64,000 nt of DNA from Streptomyces sp. L-9-10. GTDB taxonomy: Bacteria; Actinomycetota; Actinomycetes; Streptomycetales; Streptomycetaceae. The position numbers were made by a program, and so were the translations under genes. Below, piece after piece: positions 7,076-15,441 of the stretch (position 1 is its first letter; the number at the start of each line of letters is the position of its first letter). Under the pieces are notes generated by a model. That model was not told where the DNA came from. It made no database searches and saw only the letters and a list, made by a program, of their open reading frames with translations. The DNA is taken from assembly GCF_004151105.1 (NCBI RefSeq), contig NZ_PHRF01000050.1, forward strand, positions 1-64,000. Direction: 5' to 3'.

Positions 7076-8686
7076 TCAGGCGCGCTGGAGCCCCGGCCGT
7101 CCGGCCTCGGTGAGATAGGAGATCCGGGTCGACACGGGCGCGCCGGGCCGGGTGACGTAGGGCAGCACCTTGAAGTCGGCGCGGCACGACTCCCGCGTGG
7201 CCGTGCAGCGGACATAGCCGCGCTGGTAGTTGGTGAACTCGATGTGCGAGTTGGCCGCGAGCAGGCTCGCCCCCGAGGGGTCCAGATCCATGCCGTCCAT
7301 CTTGGTGGAGATGGAGGTGCCGACGAATTCGACGCCGACGGTGGGGGAGTCCGGGTCGTCGAAGTCCCGCTTGAGGTTGGCGGCGAGATGGCGGTGCATA
7401 TCGCCGGTGAGCACGACGGGGTTGCTCACCCGGCGCGCGGCGATCTCGTCGAACAGCCGCTGCCGCGAGGCCGCGTATCCGTCCCAGAAGTCCATCACGA
7501 ACGCCTGGCCGGCGCCGGGGTCGGTGTCGACCTGGTTCATCGGGATCTGCTGCGGGATGAAGTTCCAGGTCGTTCCCGAGCGGCCGAGGCTGTTGTAGAG
7601 CCAGCTCTCCTGCTCGGCGCCGAGGATGCTGCGGTTGGGTTCGAGGCGCTCGTCGCAGCCGCTCTTCGTGCCGTCACCACAGGGCTGGTCATCGCGGAAC
7701 AGCCGGGTGTCAAGGATATGGAACGAGGCCATCCGCCCGTATCCCAGCTTGCGGTACAGCCGGGCCTCGAAGCCCCTCGGCTTGTTGGGCAGGCGCAGCG
7801 GCAGATGCTCGTAGTACGCCTGGAACGCGGCGGCGGCGCGCTGCCGGAACACCGCCGGGTCCTGGTCCGGCTCGTTGTCGAGCTTGGAGATGTCGCCCGC
7901 CCAGTTGTCCTCCACCTCGTGGTCGTCCCAGACGACGGCGAACGGGTGGGCCTGGTGAGCGGCGATCAGGTCCTGGTCGAAGCGGTGCAGCGCGTGCCGG
8001 TTCCGGTACTGGGCGAGGTCCATCGGCTCGGGACGCAGCTCGGCGGCGACGGGGACCTGGCGTACGCCGCCCATCGCGTCGATGGGGTTCTCGTAGATGT
8101 AGTCGCCGAGATGCAGGATGAGATCGACGTCCTCCTGCGCGAGATGGCGATAGGCGGTGTAGAAGCCCTCGAACCACGCCTGGCAGGAGACGAAGGCGAA
8201 GTTCAGCTCCCTGGGCCGGCTGTGCGGCGAGGGCGCGGTACGGGTGCGGCCGACGGGGCTGATCGCACCGCCGGCGCTGAAGCGGTAGTAGTACTGCCGG
8301 CCGGACTGAAGGCCCGTCAGTTCGACATGGACCGAGTGGGCGAGCTCCGCCACCGCCTTGGTCCGTCCCCGGCGTACGACACGCCGGAAGCGTTCGTCCT
8401 CGGCGACCTCCCAGAGGACCGTGACCGCGTGGGGCGGCATGCCGCCGTGGCCATCGGGGGCGAGGGGGTGAGGCGCGAGGCGGGTCCACAGGACGAATCC
8501 GTCCGGCCAGGGGTCGCCGGACGCGACCCCCAGGGTGAAGGGGTCCTCAGTGAACCGCTCGGCGGCTCCGGCCCGGCCGCCCGACAGGGTGCCGGCGGCG
8601 AACGCCAACGCGAGCGTTCCCGAGGCGCCGAGCATCGCGCGTCGCCCCAACCCTCTGGATCTGTCGATCCCACTGTTCAGTGGCAT
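7076..8686 (-). CDS. phoD: Secreted alkaline phosphatase/phosphodiesterase, PhoD family
   Basis: A 536-residue extracellular metallophosphoesterase that releases phosphate from organic esters. The N-terminus has a Tat-like signal (RGLGRRAML, then a hydrophobic stretch to about residue 42). A PhoD N-terminal beta domain covers about 50-150. The metallophosphoesterase domain follows with LHLGDYIYE and VWDDHEVEDNW metal-ligand motifs and GDMHRH further on. PhoD enzymes use Fe and Ca at the active site and are usually under PhoP control in Streptomyces; no convincing PHO box could be read upstream. The ATG at 8686 has only a weak ribosome site. It is transcribed alone, away from the rhamnosidase operon. 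Confidence 0.9.
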   Translation of the reverse strand: MPLNSGIDRSRGLGRRAMLGASGTLALAFAAGTLSGGRAGAAERFTEDPFTLGVASGDPWPDGFVLWTRLAPHPLAPDGHGGMPPHAVTVLWEVAEDERFRRVVRRGRTKAVAELAHSVHVELTGLQSGRQYYYRFSAGGAISPVGRTRTAPSPHSRPRELNFAFVSCQAWFEGFYTAYRHLAQEDVDLILHLGDYIYENPIDAMGGVRQVPVAAELRPEPMDLAQYRNRHALHRFDQDLIAAHQAHPFAVVWDDHEVEDNWAGDISKLDNEPDQDPAVFRQRAAAAFQAYYEHLPLRLPNKPRGFEARLYRKLGYGRMASFHILDTRLFRDDQPCGDGTKSGCDERLEPNRSILGAEQESWLYNSLGRSGTTWNFIPQQIPMNQVDTDPGAGQAFVMDFWDGYAASRQRLFDEIAARRVSNPVVLTGDMHRHLAANLKRDFDDPDSPTVGVEFVGTSISTKMDGMDLDPSGASLLAANSHIEFTNYQRGYVRCTATRESCRADFKVLPYVTRPGAPVSTRISYLTEAGRPGLQRA

Positions 8687-8925
8687 GGATGCTGGTCCGT
8701 TCCGTCGTGCGGGATCCCCGCCCGAGCCGAGGTACTCGAAGGGGTATCGACGCTTGATTTAACGTCCGTTCGTGTTGTAATCACACGGTGAATATCACAT
8801 GAGAATAACGGGGGACAAGAGCCCTCGCTGTGGGGCTACAGCGCTTGTCGTAGGCGACTGTAAGGGCCTCCCGAGCGAAGATCGATTGCGGCATGAGATG
8901 GCTAATGCGCACCTCGGTAACACTC

Positions 8926-8955
8926 TTGACACCTCTTGCGAGGGGCTCATAGTCT
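8926..8955 (+). promoter_or_regulatory. Promoter for the GH78-ABC operon
   Basis: TTGACA (8926-8931), an 18-bp spacer and TAGTCT (8950-8955) fit the main vegetative sigma factor (HrdB type). The long leader to the start at 9091 contains GAAGA/TCTTC (8990-9005) and the 12-bp palindrome GTCGACGTCGAC (9046-9057), possible operators. The rest of the 404-bp phoD-GH78 spacer shows only a small hairpin near 8830. Confidence 0.65.
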
Positions 8956-9045
8956 CCACGCCACAGAATTCACGTTAGATTTCACATTCGAAGATGGTCG
9001 TCTTCACGCCGTACACGTGACGACGAGCAGACGAACTGACGAACA

Positions 9046-9057
9046 GTCGACGTCGAC
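9046..9057. promoter_or_regulatory. 12-bp palindrome in the GH78 leader
   Basis: GTCGACGTCGAC is perfectly palindromic and lies about 20 bp before the ribosome site AAGGAAGGA. It may be a repressor site; the regulator is unknown. Confidence 0.3.
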
Positions 9058-9090
9058 GCGCCGCTCCCGGCGCGAAGGAAGGACGTGCTC

Positions 9091-12000
9091 GTGTCCCTGC
9101 GGCCCTACGCCCTGCGATGCGACCACCGCGCCACCCCGCTCGGCATCGACGAGGCCGCGCCCCTGCTCTCCTGGCGGCTCGCGTCCGCGCGCCGGGGCGA
9201 CGCGCCCCTCGCGTACCGCGTGCGGGTCGCCGACCGGGCCGAGGACCTGGACGAGGGCGGTCAGCCCCTGTGGGACACCGGCCGGGTCGAGGACCCGGAC
9301 GCGATCGGGGCCGTCTACACGGGACCCGCGCTCACGTCCCGTACGCGCTACCACTGGCGGGTCGCCGTCTGGCCGGCCGCGACCGATCCGGGTGACGGCG
9401 GCCAGGCCGAGACCGACCCGGCCGGCAGAGGCCCGGACGCGACGGGTCAGGGCGGGAGAGATCCGGCCGGGAGAGATCCGGGCGCTCCCGTCGAGGAGAC
9501 GTCCTGGTTCGAGACCGCGTTCCGCGGCGCGGACGAGTGGCGTGCCTCATGGATCGGCCACGATCCCCGCCCGATCCCGGTCATGGACGCGCCGACCGAG
9601 GGCGAACGCGCCCTGGACGACCACGGTCTCGCCCCCTGCCCCATGCTGCGGCGCGCCTTCACCGGCTCCGCCGCCCTCCGCGCCCGGCTCTATGTCAGCG
9701 CGCGCGGCCTGTACGAGGTCCGCCTCAACGGCACCCGGGTCGGCGACGCGGAACTCGCGCCCGGCTGGACCGACTACACCCGCCGCGTCCAGTACCAGAC
9801 GTACGACGTGACCGAACTGGTCCGCGACGGCGAGAACGTCCTCGCCGCGACCCTCGCCGACGGCTGGTGGAGCGGGTTCGTCGGCTTCGAGCCCCGCAGA
9901 GCGGGCGCCCACTACGGCGCGTTCCCGCAGTTCCTGGCGGAGCTTCATATCGACCACGCCGACGGCCGTACCACCACGATCGTCACCGACGACACCTGGC
10001 GCACCCGCACCGGCGAGATCCGCCACGCCGACCTGCTCATGGGGGAGTGCCACGATCTGCGGCACGCGGCCGACGGCTGGGATCTGCCCGGCTTCGACGA
10101 CACGGAGTGGTCACCGGCGCTGATCACGGACACCGGCCACCACCTCCTCGTGGCGTCCGTCGACGAACCGGTACGGGCCACGACGGCCCTGCGCCCCCGC
10201 TCCATCACCCGCGTCCCCCACGACGACGGTGCCGCGGCCGACGGTGGACACGGCACCCCTCACGACAGCCGGCACGACACCCATATCGTCGACTTCGGCC
10301 AGAACCTCGCCGGCCGGGTACGCCTCCGCGTCGCCGGACTCGCCCCCGGCGCGCGGGTGGTCTTACGCCACGCCGAGGCGCTGGACGAGACGGGCCGCCT
10401 CTACACCGCGAACCTGCGCACCGCCGCCGCCACCGACGTACTGATCGGTGACGGCCGTGAACACCTCGTCTTCGAACCGCGCTTCACGTACCACGGGTTC
10501 CGTTTCGTGGAGATCAGCGGAGTCCCGCGACTGTACGACTCCGATGTCGTCGCTGTGGCGCTGCACAGCGACACACCATGGTCCGGTGCGTTCGACTGCT
10601 CCGACCCCGAGATTCGCCGGCTCCACGACTGTGTGGTCTGGGGACAGCGCTCGAACTTCGTCAGTGTGCCCACGGACTGCCCGCAGCGCGACGAACGGCT
10701 CGGCTGGCTCGCCGACGCGCAGGTCTTCCTGCCGACCGCCGCGCTCAACGCCGATGTCGCCGCGTTCTTCACCAAGTGGCTGCGCGACATCGAGGACGCC
10801 CGCACCCCCGAGGGCGGCTTCACCAATGTGGCCCCGCGCCTCACCGGTGTCGCCGACGAGGGCGCCCCCGGCTGGGGCGACGCGGGCGTGATCATCCCCT
10901 GGCATCTGTACCGCACCTACGACGACCCACGCTTCCTCTCCCGCGCGCTGCCCGCCATGCGCGCCTGGATCGATCTGATCCACCGTCACAACCCGGACCT
11001 GATCTGGCGTCGGCAGGTCGGTCCGCACTTCTCCGACTGGCTCGCCCCCGGAGTTCCGACCCCGCGCGAGGTCATCGCCACCGCCTACTTCGCGCACAGC
11101 ACCCACCTCACCGCGAGCGCCGCCGAGGTGCTGGGACTCCCGGAGGTGGCGCGCGACCACCACCGGCTGGCCGCGGACATCCGTACCGCCTTCACCGAAC
11201 GGTTCGTGACGACCGACAAGAACGCGGAAGGCGACCCCACCGTACGGATCGCGGGCGACACCCAGACCGGCTATCTCGTCGCCCTCGCCTTCGGCCTACT
11301 GCCCGAGGACGCGACCGGACCCGCCGCCCAGCGGCTCGCCGAACTCATCGAGACGGCCGGGCCCGCGCTCCAGACCGGCTTCCTCGGCGTCGCGCTCGCC
11401 GCGCCCGTCCTGGACGCGTACGGCCGCGCCGACCTGGCACACGCCCTGCTGCGCCGTACCGACGTTCCCTCATGGCTGTTCCCGCTGCGCCACGGCGCCA
11501 CCACCATCTGGGAACGCTGGGACGGCTGGACACCCGATACGGGGTTCCGCGCCCCTTCGATGAACTCCTTCAACCACTACGCGCTCGGCTCGATCGGTGA
11601 ATGGCTCTACCGGGGCGTCGCCGGACTCGACCAGAGCCCGGACTCCACCGGATACCGGCGGCTGCTGATCCGGCCACGGCCCGGCGGACTCGGCCACGCG
11701 AGCGCGGGCTACGAATCGGCCCGGGGCACCGTCGCGGTGCGCTGGGAACGCCACGACCACACCATCGGCCTGCGCGTCCAGGTCCCGCCGGGCGCGAGCG
11801 CCGAGGTGCACGTACCGACCGACGACCACGGCTCCGTCCGGGAATCGGGCGCGGTCCCGGTGGACGGCGAGCACCTCACGCTCCTCGCGACCATCCCCGG
11901 CACCATCCCCGGCACCGGCACCGGCACCGGCACCGACAGCGCCACCGCCGCCATCACCGACAGCGCCGCCACCGACAGCGCCCCCCACACCGCCTCCGGA

Positions 12001-12183
12001 CACTCCGTCTACCGCGTCGGCTCGGGCGTCTACCGCTTCACCGCGTCGTACCCCTCGCGTCCCACGTACCCCCCGCGTCCCACGGGCGGGTACCCCACGG
12101 CGCCCGTCGCGAGCGCCGCGCCCCGACGTGCTCCAAGCCCGGCGGCGTCGCTCGCCGGATCCCACGAGGAGGACACACCATGA
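9091..12183 (+). CDS. Alpha-L-rhamnosidase, GH78
   Basis: A 1030-residue glycoside hydrolase predicted to release terminal alpha-L-rhamnose. The GTG at 9091 is chosen because AAGGAAGGA lies 7 bp upstream; a GTG at 9085 is too close. N-terminal beta-sandwich modules run to about residue 500. The (alpha/alpha)6 catalytic domain carries DCPQRDERLGW (529-539) and GATTIWERWDG with Glu808, both GH78 hallmarks. No signal peptide is evident, so it probably acts on imported rhamnosides. Low-complexity inserts occur at about 95-130 (Asp/Gly/Pro) and about 930-970 (Gly-Thr repeats). An in-frame TTA codon (10363-10365, Leu425) suggests bldA dependence. It overlaps the next gene by 4 bp (ATGA), so it heads a translationally coupled operon. 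Confidence 0.9.
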   Translation: MSLRPYALRCDHRATPLGIDEAAPLLSWRLASARRGDAPLAYRVRVADRAEDLDEGGQPLWDTGRVEDPDAIGAVYTGPALTSRTRYHWRVAVWPAATDPGDGGQAETDPAGRGPDATGQGGRDPAGRDPGAPVEETSWFETAFRGADEWRASWIGHDPRPIPVMDAPTEGERALDDHGLAPCPMLRRAFTGSAALRARLYVSARGLYEVRLNGTRVGDAELAPGWTDYTRRVQYQTYDVTELVRDGENVLAATLADGWWSGFVGFEPRRAGAHYGAFPQFLAELHIDHADGRTTTIVTDDTWRTRTGEIRHADLLMGECHDLRHAADGWDLPGFDDTEWSPALITDTGHHLLVASVDEPVRATTALRPRSITRVPHDDGAAADGGHGTPHDSRHDTHIVDFGQNLAGRVRLRVAGLAPGARVVLRHAEALDETGRLYTANLRTAAATDVLIGDGREHLVFEPRFTYHGFRFVEISGVPRLYDSDVVAVALHSDTPWSGAFDCSDPEIRRLHDCVVWGQRSNFVSVPTDCPQRDERLGWLADAQVFLPTAALNADVAAFFTKWLRDIEDARTPEGGFTNVAPRLTGVADEGAPGWGDAGVIIPWHLYRTYDDPRFLSRALPAMRAWIDLIHRHNPDLIWRRQVGPHFSDWLAPGVPTPREVIATAYFAHSTHLTASAAEVLGLPEVARDHHRLAADIRTAFTERFVTTDKNAEGDPTVRIAGDTQTGYLVALAFGLLPEDATGPAAQRLAELIETAGPALQTGFLGVALAAPVLDAYGRADLAHALLRRTDVPSWLFPLRHGATTIWERWDGWTPDTGFRAPSMNSFNHYALGSIGEWLYRGVAGLDQSPDSTGYRRLLIRPRPGGLGHASAGYESARGTVAVRWERHDHTIGLRVQVPPGASAEVHVPTDDHGSVRESGAVPVDGEHLTLLATIPGTIPGTGTGTGTDSATAAITDSAATDSAPHTASGHSVYRVGSGVYRFTASYPSRPTYPPRPTGGYPTAPVASAAPRRAPSPAASLAGSHEEDTP

Positions 12184-13490
12184 CCACGGGTTCCCGCAGC
12201 CTGCCAGCGCCTGTCCCGGGCACGGTCAGCCGCCGGGGGTTCCTCCGCGCCGGCGGCGGGGTCGCCGCCCTGGCCGCGCTCCCCCCGCTGCTCACCGCGT
12301 GCTCCGGCTCCGGCGGCTCGGACAAGGTGCGTGTCGTCGGAGTCGCCGACCAGCAGAAGCCCATAGAGGAACTGCTCGCGCTCTACCGCAAGAGCCACCC
12401 CGACCCCGCCTTCTCCACCTCCTTCGCCCCCACCGACCAGGTGCAGACGGTCGTACGCACCCAGCTCGCCGGCGGCAACGCCCCCGATGTGCACGTGCTG
12501 TACCCCGGCAGCGGCAGCGCGATGTCCATGGTCGAACTCGCCAAGGCAGGCCTGCTCACCGACCTCGGCGGGCAGAAGTGGACCCGGAGCATCCCGAAGA
12601 ACTTCGACCCCGCCTACCGCCACGACGGCAAGACCTATCTCTACTCGGCGGGCAGCAGTGTCATCGGCGCCATCTACAACAAGAAGGCCTTCGCCACGGC
12701 GGGCGTCCAGCCGCCGAAGACCTGGAGCGAACTCCTCGACGTCTGCGCCCGGCTCAAGGCCAAGGGCATAGTGCCGATCGCGCTCGGCGCCCAGACCCCG
12801 TGGGTCACCCAGCTCATCAGCTACGCGCTGGTCCCCAACGCCGTCTACGCCAAGACCCCGGGCTTCAACGCCGACATGGCGGCGGGCCGGGCCACCTTCG
12901 CCGGCTCGGGATGGGCCGACGCGATGGGCAAGTACCAGGAACTCCAGCGCAAGGGCTTCTTCAACGACAACCCCAACGGCACCACCTACGAACAGCAGAC
13001 CTCGCTGGTCGCGAGCGGTAAGGCGGCCATGGCCGTCCAGGTCTCGGCGGTGCTCGCCAACTTCCGGCAGGCCACGCCCACCCCCGACGACCTCGGCATG
13101 TTCCCCTTCCCCGGCGGGGACAACGCCGCCGAGCAGTGGATCCCGGCGGGCATCGTCGTCGGTCTCGGCGTCGCCGCCCACGCCAAGAACCCGGCCGAGG
13201 CCAAGGCGTTCATCGAATTCCTCGGACAGCAGCAGAACATCAACCGCTGGGCGACGGCCGTCTCGGCGATCCCCTTCACCCGCGACGCCACCACCGAGAT
13301 CGACCCCGCCCTGGCCGACTTCCTGCCCATCATCGATGCCAACCGCGCCGTTCCCTTCATGGACCAGAGCTGGCCCAACGCCGAGGTCCAGCCCGCCCAC
13401 TTCGCCGCCGTACAAGAGCTGCTCGCGGGGAAGACGGACGTCGCCGGCGCGCTGGGCAAGATGGACCAGGCGTACGGGAAGAAGTCGTGA
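12180..13490 (+). CDS. Sugar ABC transporter solute-binding lipoprotein
   Basis: A 436-residue family 1 extracellular solute-binding protein. The N-terminus combines a twin-arginine motif (SRRGFLRAGG) with a lipobox (LLTAC), so it is predicted to be exported folded by Tat and lipid-anchored outside the membrane. The start ATG (12180-12182) overlaps the GH78 stop, and its own stop overlaps the permease start (GTGA), so all four genes from GH78 onward are tightly coupled. It probably captures a rhamnose-containing oligosaccharide or glycoside given the flanking GH78 and GH106-like genes; the ligand cannot be read from sequence. There is no hairpin between it and the permease, unlike the ngcE and xylF cases. 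Confidence 0.9.
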   Translation: MTTGSRSLPAPVPGTVSRRGFLRAGGGVAALAALPPLLTACSGSGGSDKVRVVGVADQQKPIEELLALYRKSHPDPAFSTSFAPTDQVQTVVRTQLAGGNAPDVHVLYPGSGSAMSMVELAKAGLLTDLGGQKWTRSIPKNFDPAYRHDGKTYLYSAGSSVIGAIYNKKAFATAGVQPPKTWSELLDVCARLKAKGIVPIALGAQTPWVTQLISYALVPNAVYAKTPGFNADMAAGRATFAGSGWADAMGKYQELQRKGFFNDNPNGTTYEQQTSLVASGKAAMAVQVSAVLANFRQATPTPDDLGMFPFPGGDNAAEQWIPAGIVVGLGVAAHAKNPAEAKAFIEFLGQQQNINRWATAVSAIPFTRDATTEIDPALADFLPIIDANRAVPFMDQSWPNAEVQPAHFAAVQELLAGKTDVAGALGKMDQAYGKKS

Positions 13491-14473
13491 ACTCCCTTCC
13501 GGACACGGCCACTTCCGGCCACGAGAAACCGGGCGCGGCAGTCGGCGCGGGGCCCGTGAAGAGCGGCGCACCCGCTCCTGCGGGACGGACCGGGCGCCAT
13601 CGCGACGCCACCGTCCCGCCCTGGGCCTTCGTCGTCCCCGCGCTCCTCGTGTACGCCGTGGTCGTCCTCTACCCGAGCCTCGCCGGGGTGGTGTACGCCT
13701 TCACCGACTGGTCAGGCATCGGCGACTTCGCCTTCGTCGGCCTGGACAACTTCCGTACCCTGCTGGACGACGACCGCGCCCTGGAATCCGTCCGCAACAC
13801 CCTGCTGCTCACCCTCGCGGTGGTCGTCGTCCAGAACGGCATCGGCCTGCTGCTCGCGCTCGGCGTGAACGCCAACATCAAGTCCAGGTCGCTGCTGCGG
13901 GTGATCTTCTTCGCGCCCGCCGTCGTCAGCCCCGTCATGGTCGCCTTCCTGTGGAAGTACGTCTACAACCCGGACAACGGCGCCGGGCTGAACGGCATCC
14001 TCGGCGCACTCGGCCTCGGCGGGCTCCGTCAGGACTGGCTCGGCAACCCCTCGCTCGCCCTCTGGTCCGTCGCCGCCATGGTCGTCTGGCAGTACGCCGG
14101 ATACTCGATGGTCATCTTCCTCGCCGGCCTCCAGGGCGTGCCCGCCGAACTCCACGAGGCCGCCCGCATCGACGGCGCGGGCACCTGGCAGCGCTTCCGC
14201 TATGTCACCTGGCCGCTGCTGGCCCCGGCGCTGACCATCAACCTCATGCTGTCCACCATCGGCGGGCTCAAGCTCTTCGACCAGGTCTACGCGGCCACCA
14301 ACGGCGGCCCCGGCACATCGAGCGAGACGCTCTCGACCGTGCTGTACAAAGAGGCCTTCGTCTTCGGGAAGTTCGGCTACAGCACCGCCGTCGCGCTCGT
14401 CCTGGCGCTGTTCGTCGCCGCCGTCTCCCTCGTCCAACTCCGCTATCTGCGCGCCCGGGAGGTCACCGCGTGA
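13487..14473 (+). CDS. Sugar ABC transporter permease, MalF type
   Basis: A 328-residue inner-membrane permease with a polar N-terminal tail (about 45 residues) and six predicted membrane spans. The EAA loop that docks the ATPase is visible (HEAARIDGAGTWQRFRYVT, about residues 223-241). The GTG at 13487 overlaps the binding-protein stop. It pairs with the next permease to form the channel. No ATP-binding subunit is encoded here; in Streptomyces such CUT1 importers use the shared ATPase MsiK, which is the likely partner. Confidence 0.9.
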   Translation: MNSLPDTATSGHEKPGAAVGAGPVKSGAPAPAGRTGRHRDATVPPWAFVVPALLVYAVVVLYPSLAGVVYAFTDWSGIGDFAFVGLDNFRTLLDDDRALESVRNTLLLTLAVVVVQNGIGLLLALGVNANIKSRSLLRVIFFAPAVVSPVMVAFLWKYVYNPDNGAGLNGILGALGLGGLRQDWLGNPSLALWSVAAMVVWQYAGYSMVIFLAGLQGVPAELHEAARIDGAGTWQRFRYVTWPLLAPALTINLMLSTIGGLKLFDQVYAATNGGPGTSSETLSTVLYKEAFVFGKFGYSTAVALVLALFVAAVSLVQLRYLRAREVTA

Positions 14474-15342
14474 GCGCCACCGCCACCGCCACCACGACCG
14501 CCCGCAGCACGCCCGGCAAGCGCCGTCCCCGGTACGGCGGTTACGTCCTGGAACTGGTCATGGCCGCCGCCGCGGTGGTGTTCCTGTTCCCGGTGTACGC
14601 GCTCGTCACGCTGGCGATGAAGGACCCGGCGCAGATCGCGGAGTCGCCGCTGTCACCACCCGCGCCGCCCACCTTCGCCAACTTCGGCAACGCGTGGTCC
14701 TCCGCCTCCCTCGGACCCGCCCTGCTCAACAGCACGATCATCACCGTCACCAGCCTGCTGCTGCTGATCGTCCTCGGCTCCACCGGTGCCTACTACCTCG
14801 CGCGGTGCGCTCGCGGACTCGGCTACGGGCTGTACGTCCTCTTCCTGCTGGGCATCGTGCTGCCCTTCCAGCTCGGCATGATCCCGCTGTACAAACTCGT
14901 CGACGACCTCGGCTGGCTCGGCACGTACCACGGCATGGTGCTCTTCTACATGGGCATCCAGCTGCCGTTCACGGTCTTCCTCTACACGGGGTTCATCCGC
15001 GCCCTGCCCCAGGACTACGCGCAGGCCGCGCTCATCGACGGCTGCGACCACCGCCAGGCGTTCACCCGGATCGTCTTCCCCCTGCTGCGGCCGATCACCG
15101 GCACCGTGATCATCCTGAACGCGGTCTTCATCTGGAACGACTTCTTCACCCCGCTGCTGTACCTCGGCGGATCCGGCAAGGAGACCGTCCCCGTCGGCGT
15201 GTTCTCGTTCGTGGGCCAGTACGTCTCCGACTACGGCCTCGTGTTCGCCGGTCTGGCGCTGGCCGCCCTGCCGATCCTCGTGGTCTTCCTGCTGCTCCAG
15301 CGTTATGTGATCAAGGGCTTCGAGGGCGGGCTCAAAGGCTGA
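14470..15342 (+). CDS. Sugar ABC transporter permease, MalG type
   Basis: A 290-residue second permease, started at the GTG that overlaps the previous stop. It has six predicted spans and the EAA motif (AQAALIDGCDHRQAFTRIV, about residues 189-207). The C-terminus ends in the usual basic, Gly-rich tail. It completes the importer. Its TGA overlaps the first unit of a tandem repeat that separates it from the GH106-like gene, which may reflect later insertion or expansion in the operon. Confidence 0.9.
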   Translation: MSATATATTTARSTPGKRRPRYGGYVLELVMAAAAVVFLFPVYALVTLAMKDPAQIAESPLSPPAPPTFANFGNAWSSASLGPALLNSTIITVTSLLLLIVLGSTGAYYLARCARGLGYGLYVLFLLGIVLPFQLGMIPLYKLVDDLGWLGTYHGMVLFYMGIQLPFTVFLYTGFIRALPQDYAQAALIDGCDHRQAFTRIVFPLLRPITGTVIILNAVFIWNDFFTPLLYLGGSGKETVPVGVFSFVGQYVSDYGLVFAGLALAALPILVVFLLLQRYVIKGFEGGLKG

Positions 15343-15436
15343 AGGCCGAGAACCAAAGGCCGAGAACCAAAGGCCGAGAACCAAAGGCCAAGAACGAAGG
15401 CCAAGAACGAAGGCCGAGAACCAAAGGCTGAGGAAC
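15342..15436 (+). repeat. Seven-unit 13-14 bp minisatellite in an intercistronic spacer
   Basis: Tandem units based on AAGGCCGAGAACCA begin at 15342, 15356, 15370, 15384, 15397, 15410 and 15424. Units 4 and 5 are identical AAGGCCAAGAACG variants, and the last unit (AAGGCTGAGGAAC) supplies the ribosome-site region of the next gene. No spacers are present, so it is not a CRISPR. Confidence 0.85.
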
Positions 15437-15441
15437 ACTTC

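Noticed and set aside
8700..8820. PHO box upstream of phoD
   Set aside because: Only one convincing half (ATTCACCG) was found on the coding strand; the expected 11-bp phased repeats could not be read.
15342..15436. CRISPR array
   Set aside because: The repeats are directly abutting and 13-14 bp long, with no unique spacers and no cas genes nearby.
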